A stretch of DNA of 5,466 bases from Acidobacteriota bacterium. Lineage in GTDB: Bacteria; Acidobacteriota; Terriglobia; Terriglobales; Acidobacteriaceae. Location: the NCBI GenBank assembly GCA_021805955.1, contig JAJZDO010000876.1, positions 1 through 5,466 on the forward strand, read 5' to 3'. The position numbers and the translations under genes are program-made. The notes beneath the pieces were generated by a model, which worked only from the letters and a program-made list of their open reading frames with translations, did not search any database and had not been told where the DNA came from. How positions within the stretch are numbered: the stretch's first letter is position 1; every line of letters begins with the position of its first letter. Below are positions 4,717 to 5,466 of this stretch, in pieces.

Positions 4717-5466
4717 TTAATGTCCCATCTCTGGCGCTTCCGGCTGCGGCTCCATGCGATAGCGGAACGCGTATTGCTTCCAGCGGGCGATCGGCCCTTC
4801 AAAATACCGCCAGGAGAGCGCGGCGACGGGCAGCGAAATGGCCAGCGCCGCCAGCAGAGCGATGCTGTGCGGAAGATAGTTTCGTAGCGCAAGGTAAATC
4901 GGGTAATGCACCACATACAGGCAATAGCTGATGCGTCCGAACCAGCACAAAACCGGATGCCGCAACAACCGCGCCATGCGCTGCTGCGTGCCGCTCACGG
5001 CCAGCGCCATCAGCAGCAACAGCGACCAAGCCAGCCACAGGACGGTGTAGTCTGTCGCGTTGAAGATGCGAAAATCGAAGTCGCTGCGCTTGGTGATGCC
5101 GGTGGCAAAATCGATCCAGATGGCAACGGCAATGAGGACTGCCGCGGCACCACATATCGGCGCTGCATAACGCTGGATACGGGCGCGCCAACCCTCCCCA
5201 TAGTCCCACCACAGAATGCCGACCAGACATCCGGCGGCAAGCGAATCCATTTGCGCCAGGAACAGTTCCTGTCCGCCGCGCGGATCAGGATAAAAAAATC
5301 GTATCCATGGCGTACAAATCAGAATGCACGCGAGAATCGCAAGCAGAGGCGCGCGGCGGGCGCGGGTGAAGGCGACGATGGGCGCCCATAAAATATAAAA
5401 GTACTCCTCCACCGACAACGACCATAGAACGCCAAAGCCCATGAGCACCCAGCTCGGATTCGCGAA
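4717..5466 (-). CDS. Acyltransferase-3 family membrane protein (OafA/YrhL-like), C-terminal part
   Basis: The frame is open to the right edge, so the 249 visible residues are the C-terminal portion and the true start lies outside; the GTG at 5448 is internal. Near the visible N-terminus is LWSLSVEEYFYILW, matching the W-S-L-S-V-E-E-x-F-Y motif of family 3 acyltransferases. Several membrane helices follow (for example PLLAILACILICTPW, ICGAAAVLIAVAIWI, TVLWLAWSLLLLMALAV and LLAALAISLPVAAL). ISYCLYVVHYPIYL and SWRYFEGPIARWK are the usual C-terminal signatures. These integral membrane enzymes transfer acyl, often acetyl, groups onto surface sugars such as O-antigen, exopolysaccharide or peptidoglycan, or onto small molecules; the substrate cannot be read from the sequence. 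The catalytic His-containing N-terminal region is missing because of the window edge. It is convergent with the permease across an 89-base gap holding the palindromic repeat. Confidence 0.92.
   Translation of the reverse strand, partial: FANPSWVLMGFGVLWSLSVEEYFYILWAPIVAFTRARRAPLLAILACILICTPWIRFFYPDPRGGQELFLAQMDSLAAGCLVGILWWDYGEGWRARIQRYAAPICGAAAVLIAVAIWIDFATGITKRSDFDFRIFNATDYTVLWLAWSLLLLMALAVSGTQQRMARLLRHPVLCWFGRISYCLYVVHYPIYLALRNYLPHSIALLAALAISLPVAALSWRYFEGPIARWKQYAFRYRMEPQPEAPEMGH

Noticed and set aside
4906..5391. Plus-strand frame of 161 codons opposite the acyltransferase
   Set aside because: Antisense to a clear acyltransferase-3 gene; composition is of shadow type.
1..5466. CRISPR array, tRNA, rRNA, insertion sequence, prophage or defence-system genes
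   Set aside because: No direct repeat array, cloverleaf, transposase or nuclease motif was seen on either strand.

Overview
The window looks like ordinary chromosomal DNA of a moderately GC-rich bacterium. The best guess is an Acidobacteriota (Terriglobia-like) genome. This rests on the overall look of the MetK sequence, the short RodZ-type protein, the FtsX-type permease, and a repeat between genes that reads as 'CHPERS' when translated. It is pattern recognition, not a search result. No rRNA, tRNA, CRISPR array, transposase or phage gene is visible, and no stretch over 300 bases lacks a gene.

Layout from left to right. (1) The left edge holds the N-terminal part of an Ada-type DNA alkylation-repair regulator on the minus strand (start at 316, running off the window). 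(2) Divergent from it is a stand-alone EAL-domain cyclic-di-GMP phosphodiesterase (478-1305, +). The 161 bp between them carry a perfect 12-bp palindrome and an overlapping AAT-N6-GCAA motif facing ada, which resembles the E. coli Ada box. (3) Converging on the EAL gene is metK, S-adenosylmethionine synthetase (minus strand). It is read from a TTG at 2577 behind a very strong Shine-Dalgarno and ends in a convincing intrinsic terminator (1341-1387). A stem-loop abuts its ribosome binding site. (4) Upstream of metK in the same orientation is a short RodZ-like protein (HTH_25 plus one membrane helix). (5) From the intergenic region 3292-3413 a divergent unit starts: an unannotated 38-codon small ORF with a good Shine-Dalgarno, whose stop overlaps (ATGA) the start of an FtsX/MacB-type ABC permease (3527-4627, +). 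(6) After a palindromic intergenic repeat, the C-terminal 249 residues of an acyltransferase-3 (OafA/YrhL-like) membrane protein enter from the right edge on the minus strand.

The genes do not form one pathway. They are housekeeping (metK), envelope or shape (rodZ-like), envelope transport or modification (permease, acyltransferase), signalling (EAL) and DNA repair (Ada). I did not find a clearly new multi-gene system. The best leads are small-scale: the coupled small ORF before the permease, the RBS-adjacent stem-loop of metK, the palindrome over the rodZ-like promoter, and the possible Ada operator shared with a c-di-GMP phosphodiesterase.
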